From: Candidatus Galacturonatibacter soehngenii | GTDB lineage: Bacteria; Bacillota; Clostridia; Lachnospirales; Lachnospiraceae | Direction of reading: 5' to 3' | DNA length: 64,000 nt | NCBI RefSeq assembly: GCF_008830185.1 | Contig: NZ_WAGX01000004.1 | Coordinates: 558,001-622,000, forward strand | Part shown: positions 17,119 through 25,443 of the stretch, one piece after another | Layout of the letters: each line of letters starts with the position of its first letter | Position numbering within the stretch: position 1 is the first letter of the stretch | Made by a program: the position numbers and the translations under genes | Notes under the pieces: generated by a model | What the model was told of the DNA's origin: nothing | Seen by the model: the letters and a program-made list of their open reading frames with translations, nothing else | Databases searched by the model: none

Positions 17119-17481
17119 TTATTTTGCTGTGATATCAACCTCATTTTCTTCTCCATTTTCTACTGTGACAACTACTTTATTAGGCAAACATACTATAGTT
17201 TGTCCTGTTTTATTTATGGCATGTTGATATACACACAGTTGATCTGGACAGGAGGCACCTTCCATTTTAGCTTTATTGTCTTTAATAATAAGTTCGTTTG
17301 TACCATATTCACTTTCAATTTCAACCACTTCTTCATGTTCCAGAGAATAGGTACCATATTGTTTTCCATCTATGGTTACAATGATTTTTGCACCTTCTTT
17401 TTTCGTCAATTGGAAAATACCAAAAAAGATAACTGCAACAAACACTACAATCCCTATTAAAATAATATCATTTTTCTTCAT
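17119..17481 (-). CDS. Membrane-anchored NusG domain II-containing protein
   Basis: A 120-residue protein with one N-terminal membrane helix (about residues 6-24) and an extracytoplasmic beta-rich domain typical of the NusG_II family. The motif ASCPDQLCVYQ and a second cysteine in TIVCLPNKVVV are typical features. The function of this family is unknown. Clostridial members often lie near Gx or heptaprenyl genes, but here the neighbour is ruvA. Its ATG overlaps the stop of the upstream 87-residue ORF (TAATG) with no good ribosome binding site, so it depends on translational coupling. Confidence 0.82.
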   Translation of the reverse strand: MKKNDIILIGIVVFVAVIFFGIFQLTKKEGAKIIVTIDGKQYGTYSLEHEEVVEIESEYGTNELIIKDNKAKMEGASCPDQLCVYQHAINKTGQTIVCLPNKVVVTVENGEENEVDITAK

Positions 17482-17744
17482 TAGCTTTCTACAACCAAAT
17501 ACCTTCCGCTTGGTAATTTAATTACTTCTTCTGATTGTTCAATATCTTCTAGTGACATACCAGCGATATCAACCCCCATCTCATCCCAATAGTCTTTAAT
17601 TTCTTTTACAGAATTAAGTACCACCGCCATGCAATCTTCTAAGAACTCATCTGCTTCTTCTAGAGTTTGTGCTACCTTTTCTTTATATATTTTATCTTGT
17701 ACCTTTAAAAATGTAGTTAGGCATTCTTCATCATACTGATACAT
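17481..17744 (-). CDS. Small acidic conserved-looking protein, function unknown
   Basis: An 87-residue, strongly acidic, largely helical protein with no signal peptide or membrane segment. It ends in the short beta-like stretch VIKLPSGRYLVVES. I do not recognise a family. It is the first gene of a likely operon with the NusG-II-domain protein and ruvAB, with stop-start overlap to the next gene. Good spacing, a normal ribosome binding site (AAGGAG) and a clean start support it as real. No function can be proposed from sequence alone. Confidence 0.72.
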   Translation of the reverse strand: MYQYDEECLTTFLKVQDKIYKEKVAQTLEEADEFLEDCMAVVLNSVKEIKDYWDEMGVDIAGMSLEDIEQSEEVIKLPSGRYLVVES

Positions 17745-17758
17745 TGTTTCATACTCCT

Positions 17759-18553
17759 TTATAATAGTTTCTTTAATTCTGTCAAAACACCATCTTCTAA
17801 ATATGATCCTGCGATATGTTTTGCGACTTCTTTTACTTCTTCTCTGGCTGTTTTTACAGCATAACTTTCACCAGCACTTCGAAGCATTCCAATATCATTA
17901 ATATTATCTCCAAAAGCCATAGTTTCTTCTTTTGTTATGGAAAGTGTGCTTTGAATCGTTTGTAAGGCATGTCCTTTATCTACTTCAATATCCATAAAAT
18001 CAAGCCATTCCAATCCTGCCATAACAACCTTTAACTTATCTTTCCACTTTGGAATTAAAGTTTCATCTGCAATTTGTTGCATCCCGTCTTCTTTATAAAG
18101 AGCAATTTTAATAATATCCAAATCTTCTTTCAGTACATCGTCTACTTGCTTAATCGTATTTTTATACCCATGAACAAGCAAATCTGCAAATGCTTCATCC
18201 TTTGATTCGATATAGAGGCATTCAGGTGTTGATACACATAGGTGGACATTCTGTTCACGTAACGCTCTTGCCTCATGCACTAACTCTTCTACCATTTGAC
18301 TGTTCATTTGAGACTTAAACATCTCATATCCACGGCACATCACATATGCACCATTTTCCGCAATGAAAATCATATCTCGATGAACAGGATCAAATAGCCT
18401 TCGAATACTTGGATATTGTCTGCCACTTGCTGCGACAAATACAGCACCTTTGTCTTTTAATTCTTTGATTACTTCAAATATCTCGGGATTGATATCTGGT
18501 GAACCATCCCTTACCAGAGTTCCATCTATGTCAGTTGCAATTAATTTAATCAT
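17759..18553 (-). CDS. Cof-type HAD-superfamily phosphatase
   Basis: A 264-residue HAD hydrolase of the Cof/IIB class. The nucleophile motif DIDGTLV (D8, D10) is followed by motif II in VAASGRQYPSIRRLF, a type-IIB cap, and the C-terminal MAFGDNINDIGMLRSAG motif for Mg2+ binding. Substrates of such enzymes are usually small sugar or nucleotide phosphates or flavin/PLP precursors and cannot be told from sequence. It is closely similar to the gene at 18620-19405, and the two look like tandem duplicates. Ribosome binding site GGAGGA. Confidence 0.9.
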   Translation of the reverse strand: MIKLIATDIDGTLVRDGSPDINPEIFEVIKELKDKGAVFVAASGRQYPSIRRLFDPVHRDMIFIAENGAYVMCRGYEMFKSQMNSQMVEELVHEARALREQNVHLCVSTPECLYIESKDEAFADLLVHGYKNTIKQVDDVLKEDLDIIKIALYKEDGMQQIADETLIPKWKDKLKVVMAGLEWLDFMDIEVDKGHALQTIQSTLSITKEETMAFGDNINDIGMLRSAGESYAVKTAREEVKEVAKHIAGSYLEDGVLTELKKLL

Positions 18554-18619
18554 GTTTTCCTCCGATACTGCACGTTACAACATTGTTTCCTTACATTATC
18601 TTCCAATTAAAAAAGTTGA

Positions 18620-19405
18620 CTATAATATTTCACCATTTATTACTTTTTCAAGTATTTCCTCTACCGTATCAACAGAGTATTTGCATAGTTTTATGATATC
18701 TTTTTTTCCGCTATTCATGGCGTAACTATATGAAACGTTAGAAAGCAGCTCTACATCATTATAGTTATCTCCAAAAGCCATGGTTTCTTTAGGTGAAATA
18801 TCAAATTTATCTTGTAACACCTTCATCGCACTCCCTTTATTGGTTCCAAGAGATATCATATCTAGCCATGCGGTACCAGAAGTTACAACGGTAACTTTAT
18901 CACCCCATTTTGTTTTAAAATATTCTTCGGAATGATTGATACCGTTTCTTTCATATACTGATATTTTCAAATAATCTTCTGTTACATTTAATATATCCTT
19001 AACTATCGTAACATTATTTTTTACGATATATTGCATTCTATGAGCATATTCGTTGGTTTTTGGTTCCAGATATGAGGTGTTCATACCAGATAATAATATT
19101 TCACAACCTTCTCTTTTTCTTATATCAACAAGAATCTCTTCTCCAATTTCCTTATCAATAACCGTTTTATGTAGAACTTGTCCTTTATATACAACCAAAG
19201 CACCATTTTCACAAATATATGCAATCTCATCTTTTACTGGTTCAAAAAGTCGTTGTAAGTTTGCATATTGTCTGCCACTTGCCGCTACAAAAATAATTCC
19301 CATTTCTTTTAGCTTTCTTATATAGGGAACTACTTTTTCACTTAATTGCTGGGAATCATTTTGTAGTAAGGTTCCATCCAAATCACTTGCTATTAACTTT
19401 ATCAT
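18620..19405 (-). CDS. Cof-type HAD-superfamily phosphatase (tandem paralogue)
   Basis: A 261-residue HAD phosphatase with DLDGTLL as nucleophile motif, VAASGRQYANLQRLFEPV and C-terminal MAFGDNYNDVELLSNVS. It aligns over its whole length with the downstream gene at 17759-18553, sharing for example the MIKLIA start and the AASGRQY core, which indicates tandem duplication with divergence. Its ATG overlaps the stop of the upstream phosphoglycolate-phosphatase-like gene by 4 bp. Substrate is unknown. All catalytic aspartates are present. Confidence 0.9.
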   Translation of the reverse strand: MIKLIASDLDGTLLQNDSQQLSEKVVPYIRKLKEMGIIFVAASGRQYANLQRLFEPVKDEIAYICENGALVVYKGQVLHKTVIDKEIGEEILVDIRKREGCEILLSGMNTSYLEPKTNEYAHRMQYIVKNNVTIVKDILNVTEDYLKISVYERNGINHSEEYFKTKWGDKVTVVTSGTAWLDMISLGTNKGSAMKVLQDKFDISPKETMAFGDNYNDVELLSNVSYSYAMNSGKKDIIKLCKYSVDTVEEILEKVINGEIL

Positions 19406-20061
19406 TGTATATCCTCTATCTCTAATAATTGAAGTGGGGAATCAATTATGTAGTCTGCATGGTTTTCTTCTAACTCTTGACGATCTCGAAATCCCCAAGT
19501 AACTCCTACTGTAAACATATTTGCTGATTTGCCTGTTATCATATCTGTATTTGTATCCCCGATGTAGATGCACTCACTGGTCAATAAGCCTAGCTCATCC
19601 GCAATGATCAGTGCGCCATCGGGGCTGGGCTTTCGCTTAATATGTTTTGACTGTCCCATAATGATATCAAAATAGTCTTTGCCAAATAATGTTTCGACAA
19701 CATCTACTGCCCGATTATGAGGCTTATTGGAAAGAACGGCTATTTTAATATTCTTTTCTTTTAATATTTTGAGTAATTCTACAATTCCTTCATAAGGTTT
19801 TACAAGATACATACAATCTTTTTGAAACAACTCTTTGTATTTTTGTTTCACTGGTTCAATATACTCTAAATTCACATCACCTGCCGCAATCAAACTTCTC
19901 TCTAGCATGGTATCTGCTCCATCTCCTGCAAAATGCTTATATGCTTCTACTGGGTTTGGCGCAAAACCAAAGGCCGCTATTGCACGATTGGCTGAGTAAG
20001 CAATTGATTCTAATGAGTCCGTTAATGTTCCATCCAAGTCAAAAATACACGCTTTAAACAT
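19402..20061 (-). CDS. HAD phosphatase, phosphoglycolate phosphatase/PpaX-like
   Basis: A 219-residue class I HAD hydrolase with an alpha-helical C1 cap. Nucleophile motif DLDGTLTDS (D8, D10), motif II VLSNKPHN, lysine motif KRKPSPDGAL and motif IV YIGDTNTDM are all present. Close families hydrolyse 2-phosphoglycolate (Gph) or pyrophosphate (PpaX). The sequence does not separate the two. It is part of a run of HAD genes with maf, transcribed from upstream, and overlaps the next HAD gene by 4 bp. Confidence 0.88.
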   Translation of the reverse strand: MFKACIFDLDGTLTDSLESIAYSANRAIAAFGFAPNPVEAYKHFAGDGADTMLERSLIAAGDVNLEYIEPVKQKYKELFQKDCMYLVKPYEGIVELLKILKEKNIKIAVLSNKPHNRAVDVVETLFGKDYFDIIMGQSKHIKRKPSPDGALIIADELGLLTSECIYIGDTNTDMITGKSANMFTVGVTWGFRDRQELEENHADYIIDSPLQLLEIEDIQ

Positions 20062-20072
20062 CTTTAATCCTC

Positions 20073-20657
20073 CTAGTCATGAAGAAGGTCAATACCTTCT
20101 GAAAGTAGTGTTTGGTAAAGCATTGCAACGGGAAGTCCTACAATGGTATTGTAATCGCCTTTTATTTCTTTAATAAAAACAGCCGACTTTCCTTGTATGC
20201 CATATGCTCCCGCCTTATCCATTGGTTCCTTGCTATCAATATAGCTGTAAATTTCTTTATCTGTCATAGGATAAAAACTTACATCAGAAGAGCTATAAAA
20301 AGAATATTCTTTGTATTCTTGCCCTTGTTTGTTAATTACTGTGACACCAGTATAAGCTTGATGAGTATCTCCTTCCAACAACTTAAGCATTCGAAACGCA
20401 TCTTCTCTATCTTTTGGTTTTCCAAGAATTTGTTCTTCTTTTGAAACAATCGTATCTGCTCCAATAATTAATGCATTATCATAGCGTTTTGCCACATCCA
20501 ATGCCTTTTGCTTAGACAAAGATAATACCACTTTTGCAGGGTCGGTATCTGTTATAATTTCTTCACTGGTACTTGGATCAATTGTAAAAGTTACACCGAT
20601 TCTTTCTAATAATTCCTTGCGCCTTGGTGACGAAGACGCCAAAACAATCTGATACAT
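20073..20657 (-). CDS. maf: Maf family nucleoside triphosphate pyrophosphatase
   Basis: A 194-residue housecleaning enzyme. The signature IVLASSSPRRKELLERIGV is at residues 3-21. The conserved ALIIGADTIV and KPKDREDAFRML segments and the C-terminal IKGDYNTIVGLPV motif are intact. Maf proteins hydrolyse dTTP/UTP or modified nucleotides and have been linked to septum control. The start was set at the ATG after AAGGAGAAGGA; eight residues further upstream run into the repeat region. It precedes the HAD genes by 11 bp. Confidence 0.93.
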   Translation of the reverse strand: MYQIVLASSSPRRKELLERIGVTFTIDPSTSEEIITDTDPAKVVLSLSKQKALDVAKRYDNALIIGADTIVSKEEQILGKPKDREDAFRMLKLLEGDTHQAYTGVTVINKQGQEYKEYSFYSSSDVSFYPMTDKEIYSYIDSKEPMDKAGAYGIQGKSAVFIKEIKGDYNTIVGLPVAMLYQTLLSEGIDLLHD

Positions 20658-20677
20658 TCCTTCTCCTTCTGCTGTGA

Positions 20678-20837
20678 ACACTTAGAGAGTGTATTTTACT
20701 CTCTTACGTGTGAACGCACTCCTTATTACTTAATGAGGTCTTTTCGAATTTAGTAATAAGGAGTTTCCTCTTTTTACACTTAGAGAGTGTATTTTACTCT
20801 CTTACGTGTGAACGCACTCCTTATTACTTAATGAGGT
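20678..20837. repeat. 62-bp direct repeat pair with internal palindromes
   Basis: Two identical 62-bp copies occur at 20678-20739 and 20776-20837 (98-bp period). Each contains the palindrome AGAGAGT-gtatttt-ACTCTCT. The spacer between the copies carries AGTAATAAGGAGT (20752-20764), the exact inverted partner of ACTCCTTATTACT in the first copy (20718-20730). The array fills almost the entire gap between maf and the next HAD gene, and its right end reaches the HAD stop codon. It has only two units and is not a CRISPR. Confidence 0.85.
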
Positions 20838-21649
20838 TACACTGCCAACATAAATTTATCAATGACATGTGCTACTCCATCTTCATCATTCGTTAGGGTG
20901 ATATAGTCTGCCGCTTCTTGAATTTCCTTCTGGGCATTCCCCATTGCAACACCCTTTCCTGCATATTGTATCATAGTCAAATCATTATATCCATCTCCAC
21001 AACTAATCATTTGTTCTCGAGACATATGTAGTTTATCCAATAATTTTTCTAAAGAATGTGCTTTGTCTATGTTAAGAGGCATAATCTCTAAGAAAAATGG
21101 TTCGGAACGATAAATACTTAGCCTGTCCCCAAATCGCTCTTTCATTCTCTTTTCTACCTGCGCCAGATAATCAGGGTCACCAGTCATTAAACATTTATTA
21201 ACTGGGAAATCAAGATAAGATACAAAATCCTCAACTACCTTGATAGGCATATGATTAATTTTACTTTCTTTTTCCATATATTCATCTATCTTACTGGAAG
21301 TAATAATTGACTTATCATCATAGGATATAACTGAAACATCCTCTTCCTCTGCCGCTTTATAAATATCAGCTATCAAATCACTTGGAATGGTATTTTGAAA
21401 TATGATTTCTTTGGTTTTGCAATTGATAACTTTTGCACCATTAAAAGATAATACATATCCCCCAAACATTTCTAGGTTTAGTTCTTTTGCAATTGGCAGG
21501 ATACCCGCTGTTGGTCTTCCCGATGCCAAAACAACATGATGTCCTCTGTCTTGAATTTCTCTGATTGCTTTTTTTGTAACATCTGATATCTCTTTATTTG
21601 AATTCGTTAATGTTCCGTCTATATCCAGAACTAGTATTTCATAGGCCAT
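20837..21649 (-). CDS. Cof-type HAD-superfamily phosphatase
   Basis: A 270-residue HAD hydrolase of the Cof/YkrA-YidA class. It has DIDGTLTNSNKEI, VVLASGRPTAG, the IIB cap with PFFLEIMPLNIDKAHSLEKL (typical of sugar-phosphate phosphatases of the YidA branch), and CGDGYNDLTMIQYAG. YidA-like members act on sugar phosphates. It is the first HAD gene of this run and is separated from maf by the repeat array. Ribosome binding site GGGAGGA. It is more distant from the two tandem paralogues than they are from each other. Confidence 0.9.
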   Translation of the reverse strand: MAYEILVLDIDGTLTNSNKEISDVTKKAIREIQDRGHHVVLASGRPTAGILPIAKELNLEMFGGYVLSFNGAKVINCKTKEIIFQNTIPSDLIADIYKAAEEEDVSVISYDDKSIITSSKIDEYMEKESKINHMPIKVVEDFVSYLDFPVNKCLMTGDPDYLAQVEKRMKERFGDRLSIYRSEPFFLEIMPLNIDKAHSLEKLLDKLHMSREQMISCGDGYNDLTMIQYAGKGVAMGNAQKEIQEAADYITLTNDEDGVAHVIDKFMLAV

Positions 21650-21772
21650 TGTTTCCTCCCATTAAGCTTTGCTTTATCACAAAGTACATTACAAGTTTCT
21701 TTCGATAAGTTACATTATAACATGTTTTTTTAGATTGTTACAAGTTTTACCGTGGTTTTTGTCTAATGGTGT

Positions 21773-22522
21773 TTATATTATCTTCTTATCATTTTGCATT
21801 AGAAATAAAAATCCAACTTTGTATCGGTTTATCAGATTTTCATGATGGTCGAATTCATCCCACACCATTTTGACCTTATCTTTATCAAGACGTGTTTTAA
21901 ATATTTTAAAGGATAAAGCACTACATTTTGGCGCATTCTTTTGTATTGTAGTTTTATCATGGCCTTCTTTTTCACCAGCAATGAAAAGAATCTGAAAATC
22001 ATCATTTATAATTTTCTCTTTTCCAATAAAATCAATCCATCCCTGATACCATTGAGAGGCACATATCCCAACTACTTTGCTGTAATTATTATTTTGAAAA
22101 ACCGAATAGATAGAGATTAACCCCCCAAGCGAATGTCCTAATATCTTTTTATATTGTTTACCTTTTTTTATTTTAAATTCTTTTTCTAGATAATTCGATA
22201 ACTCAAATTCTAAATATTTCAAATACTTATCTCCTTGACCACCAAAATCGTGAAACTTTTCATGATTTGCTTTTGCATACCAAGGAGTATACTCATTTAA
22301 TCTATCAATTGGCGTAATTCCGACTATGATATGTTCGTCAATGGATTGATTTTGAGCGTTTTTCTCTAGCTCATCTATGATTTGATCAAATATAGCTTTA
22401 AATGTATTGCCATCCTGTATGTATATGACAGGATAAAGTCGGTCTGATGTATCGTAACTTGGTGGTAAGTATATAAATATCTCCCTGTCATCAACCACTT
22501 TTTCTATTATGGTTCCTTTCAT
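21773..22522 (-). CDS. Alpha/beta hydrolase, putative esterase (Fes/IroE-like esterase D family)
   Basis: A 249-residue cytosolic hydrolase of the putative esterase family (trilactone or S-formylglutathione type). REIFIYLPPSYD begins the fold. The nucleophile elbow is GHSLGG near residue 137, an acid lies in the FIAGEKEGHD region, and the likely catalytic histidine is in FDHHENL near the end. Such enzymes hydrolyse enterobactin-type siderophore lactones, among others. Given the siderophore-type importer in this window that role is possible but unproven. The start was set at the ATG with AAAGGA 6 nt upstream; a nearer ATG overlaps the rlmH stop. Confidence 0.8.
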   Translation of the reverse strand: MKGTIIEKVVDDREIFIYLPPSYDTSDRLYPVIYIQDGNTFKAIFDQIIDELEKNAQNQSIDEHIIVGITPIDRLNEYTPWYAKANHEKFHDFGGQGDKYLKYLEFELSNYLEKEFKIKKGKQYKKILGHSLGGLISIYSVFQNNNYSKVVGICASQWYQGWIDFIGKEKIINDDFQILFIAGEKEGHDKTTIQKNAPKCSALSFKIFKTRLDKDKVKMVWDEFDHHENLINRYKVGFLFLMQNDKKII

Positions 22523-22536
22523 CCTAAATCCTTTCA

Positions 22537-23016
22537 TTACTTGTGATAGGGCTCATGATTGATAATGCGATATGCCCTATATATTTGTTCAAGTAAAATA
22601 ACACGCATTAACTGATGTGGAAATGTCATTTTCGAAAAACTTAATAAATAGTTCGCTCTTGATAAAATATCTAAGTCTAATCCTAATGAACCACCGATTA
22701 TAAATATAATATGACTTTGTCCACTTATACCAAGCTGTTCTATTTTTTGTGACAGCTCTACCGAATCAAGCATCTTGCCTTCAATGGCGAGGGCAACGAC
22801 ATATGCTTGCTCTGGAATATATTTTAATAGTCGCTCTGCTTCTTTTTTGCGAATAATTGTTTCGGTTGCCTCACTTGCATGATCTGGTGTCTTTTCATCG
22901 GCTACTTCTATTATTTCAAGCTTACAATAACGACTGAGTCTTTTTACATATTCTTCAATCGCACCTGTAAAATATTTTTCTTTTATTTTTCCAACTACCA
23001 ATAATGTTATTTTCAT
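22537..23016 (-). CDS. rlmH: 23S rRNA (pseudouridine1915-N3)-methyltransferase RlmH
   Basis: A 159-residue SPOUT methyltransferase of normal length. MKITLLVVGKIKEKYF opens the protein, FIIGGSLGLD forms the SAM-binding knot near residue 105, and the family C-terminus LLEQIYRAYRIINHEPYHK is complete. It methylates pseudouridine 1915 in helix 69 of the ribosome. The start was placed at the ATG with AGAGGA; 16 extra upstream in-frame residues are not family-like. Assignment is secure. Confidence 0.97.
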   Translation of the reverse strand: MKITLLVVGKIKEKYFTGAIEEYVKRLSRYCKLEIIEVADEKTPDHASEATETIIRKKEAERLLKYIPEQAYVVALAIEGKMLDSVELSQKIEQLGISGQSHIIFIIGGSLGLDLDILSRANYLLSFSKMTFPHQLMRVILLEQIYRAYRIINHEPYHK

Positions 23017-23325
23017 ATTTTTCCTCTTTATAATGGTTAACCATAATTTATTTATGTATACCAATGTTTTTTTATGATTTCATGTTCGATGCATGAATCA
23101 CAAGTTTTAGTATACTATACTATTGAAAAAAGAGAAAGATTTACCACTTTATTCCTCTGTAAAATAGGAACGAAATAATAACTATTTTATAAATTTTTAT
23201 TGGAAATGTTGAAAAGACATTCTTACTTATGCTACTATTTCAATAATGTATGAAAATAAGACATTCTTTTTTTGTTAGAAAGAAAATAATGGACTAAGAA
23301 AAAGGAAAGGATTTGGTATTAAAAT
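23017..23325. promoter_or_regulatory. Divergent intergenic region with promoter for the zinc-ribbon membrane protein
   Basis: About 310 bp without a gene between rlmH and the plus-strand gene at 23326. On the plus strand TTGAAA (23209-23214) and TACTAT (23233-23238) are spaced by 18 bp, giving a plausible sigma-A promoter with a leader of about 80 nt. Nothing else recognisable is seen. Confidence 0.4.
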
Positions 23326-24015
23326 ATGGCATGGTGTCCCAAATGTAGGAACGAATATGTAAACGGTATAACATTTTGTAAGGATTGTAGTGAAACATTA
23401 GTTGATTCTTTAGAAGAATACGACAAAATTCTTATGGAGGAAAAAGCAACTCTAGAGCCTCAGATTATTGCTGGTGAAATTCCTGGTTTTGAAGAAGAAG
23501 CGGAGGATAAAAACTATGAAGAAATAACAAGCAAACTTACTAAGGTCTCAACTGTATATGTTAAAAAAGAAGATAAATATAAAGATACCTTATCCTCTGC
23601 TTATACTTTATTAATCGTTGGTTTTGGAGGACTAGCTGTACTACTTTTAGTAATTACAGATATTATTAATCTGAACTTAGCATCACCTGGCAAGTATGTT
23701 ACTTATAGTGGTATGGCAATCTTACTATTTGTCTTTATCATAATTGGATTTAACTCGTTAAAGTCTTCAAAAAGATTAGCAAAAGAAGCAGAAAGCGAAA
23801 ATCAGCTTACTGAAGATATTTTTAATTGGTTTGATAAAAATATTTCTCTTGATTTAATTGATAATGGTATTACAGATGACATGCAAGAGGAAGTAAAATA
23901 TTTCAAACGAATAGATAATATCAAAGAGATTATACAAAAAGCATATGGTGAGTTAAATGAAAACTATTTAGATAAAATTGCAGATGATATTTTTCAAGAA
24001 AAAATTCATTCCTAA
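23326..24015 (+). CDS. Zinc-ribbon membrane protein, function unknown
   Basis: A 229-residue protein. The N-terminal zinc ribbon has two CxxC pairs (C4, C7 and C18, C21). An acidic linker runs to about residue 85, two adjacent transmembrane helices lie at about 88-110 and 124-145, and a helical cytosolic C-terminus follows. The architecture suggests a small membrane-anchored adaptor, but no family is recognised. The gene is monocistronic with a promoter at 23209-23238 and a terminator right after it. The ribosome binding site is weak. Confidence 0.75.
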   Translation: MAWCPKCRNEYVNGITFCKDCSETLVDSLEEYDKILMEEKATLEPQIIAGEIPGFEEEAEDKNYEEITSKLTKVSTVYVKKEDKYKDTLSSAYTLLIVGFGGLAVLLLVITDIINLNLASPGKYVTYSGMAILLFVFIIIGFNSLKSSKRLAKEAESENQLTEDIFNWFDKNISLDLIDNGITDDMQEEVKYFKRIDNIKEIIQKAYGELNENYLDKIADDIFQEKIHS

Positions 24016-24052
24016 TATATAATTATTAATAAAGCGTGATAGACAATATTTT

Positions 24053-24080
24053 CCCTCCAAAAGATTCATTTCTTGGAGGG
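24053..24080 (+). terminator. Intrinsic terminator after the zinc-ribbon membrane protein
   Basis: CCCTCCA (24053-24059) pairs with TGGAGGG (24074-24080), followed on the plus strand by TTTTCTTTCTC. It lies between two convergent genes. The minus-strand side lacks a comparable T-run. Confidence 0.75.
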
Positions 24081-24091
24081 TTTTCTTTCTC

Positions 24092-24649
24092 TTAACGCAT
24101 TCTATTATCTTCAAAATGAACAAATGTAAGTAAGCAAGACTTAATTTCTTCATACTTTTCTTTTAAGCTTTTACTATCAACCGTAATGTCCAAGGACATT
24201 GCAATATCATTTAACAAACGATCATCTACTTTATCTTTCATCATTACTAATTTGTCCAGTTTTTCTTCAAATGTATTACATTCTAAAAAATCAAGTAACA
24301 ATGGTGATACCTGACCTTCTTCCGAAATAGATGCATCTTCTTGCATAGTTTTAACCGACAAAATAGGTTGCTCACTTTTTATATAAGATTGTTCTAATTC
24401 TCCTGTTTTTATATCATATTTTTCAAATCGAAATCTTTGTTTTACCTCTGGATATTTCACATGATCTACTTCACTTACAAACATCTGATACGGTCTGACG
24501 TAAACGCTAAAATCACCATATAACGCTTGATACACAACCATCTTTTCTCTTGTCTCTGAATGTATTGCAATGGCAATTATTTGATATAATTTATTTTTAA
24601 AATGTTTATAAAACTCACCCTGTTTTACTTCTCTTTCCTTATTCTCCAT
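24092..24649 (-). CDS. DUF1653 domain-containing protein
   Basis: A 185-residue cytosolic protein. Residues about 8-75 match the DUF1653 pattern, a small beta-barrel with GEFYKHFKNKLYQIIAIA, then SETREKMVVYQALYG and VYVRPYQMFVSEVD. The C-terminal half is helical and not assigned. DUF1653 has no established function. It is encoded alone, facing the zinc-ribbon gene. Ribosome binding site GAGGA. Confidence 0.85.
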   Translation of the reverse strand: MENKEREVKQGEFYKHFKNKLYQIIAIAIHSETREKMVVYQALYGDFSVYVRPYQMFVSEVDHVKYPEVKQRFRFEKYDIKTGELEQSYIKSEQPILSVKTMQEDASISEEGQVSPLLLDFLECNTFEEKLDKLVMMKDKVDDRLLNDIAMSLDITVDSKSLKEKYEEIKSCLLTFVHFEDNRMR

Positions 24650-24783
24650 ATGGCATCCTCGCTGACATTTATTTTTTTATATTATACCACGTTACGTCTA
24701 ATCAATCTAGCGTCTAAGAATAAGTGATGAAAAGAATGATTCAATAAATTTTATGATAGCTATCACCAAAAGTTAAATATCAA

Positions 24784-25374
24784 CTACTTTTCTCCTACCA
24801 TACAAAGTTGTGTTTTCGTTTGAGAAACTGTAACAGTAGAAAATCCACTTCTAAGGAAGAGTTCCTTCAATGTCTCTACTGTTTTGTATTCTTTCATATG
24901 ATAGTTTATTTTATATAGCTCCGCTACTAATAAAAACTGACCTCCTTGTTTTAAAATTCTATTAACTTCTACTATATTATTTTTCAAGTCTGGCCAAAAA
25001 TAATGCGTTTGAAATGCCGTTATTATATCAAAAAAATCTTCTGGAAAAGGTAAGGATGTGACGTCTGCTTGTTTTACTATAATTTTTTTACTTTTTACAT
25101 CCTTCCAGTTTTTATCAGTAGATGTTGCAACTGCTTTTTCGGAATAGTCCACTCCATAAATAGTACCATTGCTAATAAGACTTGAGAGTATCTTTAAGGT
25201 TTGTCCTCCTCCGCATCCAATGTCTAGTATTACATCCTTATCCTTTAGTTGGACTTTTTCTAATCCCCACACTGTCATTTTATTGTGTGCTTGGTTCATT
25301 ATATTAAGCATCGTTTTGCCAAGCCATCCTCTTGGATTTTTAGCCTGTTCTATCAGTTCGTCTAAAAGTTTCAT
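24784..25374 (-). CDS. Class I SAM-dependent methyltransferase
   Basis: A 196-residue methyltransferase. Motif I is VILDIGCGGGQTLKIL (about residues 48-63) and the acidic loop is IYGVDYSEKAV. Later motifs are VKQADVTSLPFPEDFFDIIT and GGQFLLVAELYK. The Methyltransf_11/25 core is complete. A substrate cannot be predicted. An N-terminal helical region of about 45 residues may cap the active site. It is a single gene with no evident operon partner. Confidence 0.9.
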   Translation of the reverse strand: MKLLDELIEQAKNPRGWLGKTMLNIMNQAHNKMTVWGLEKVQLKDKDVILDIGCGGGQTLKILSSLISNGTIYGVDYSEKAVATSTDKNWKDVKSKKIIVKQADVTSLPFPEDFFDIITAFQTHYFWPDLKNNIVEVNRILKQGGQFLLVAELYKINYHMKEYKTVETLKELFLRSGFSTVTVSQTKTQLCMVGEK

Positions 25375-25443
25375 CGTTTCATCATCCTTTCTAGTAGTTG
25401 AGCTAGAATATACTTTTTGCGTCGGTTGATCATGTTATAATGT

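Noticed and set aside
20678-20837. CRISPR array
   Set aside because: Only two 62-bp units with one 36-bp spacer that pairs with the repeat, and no cas genes.
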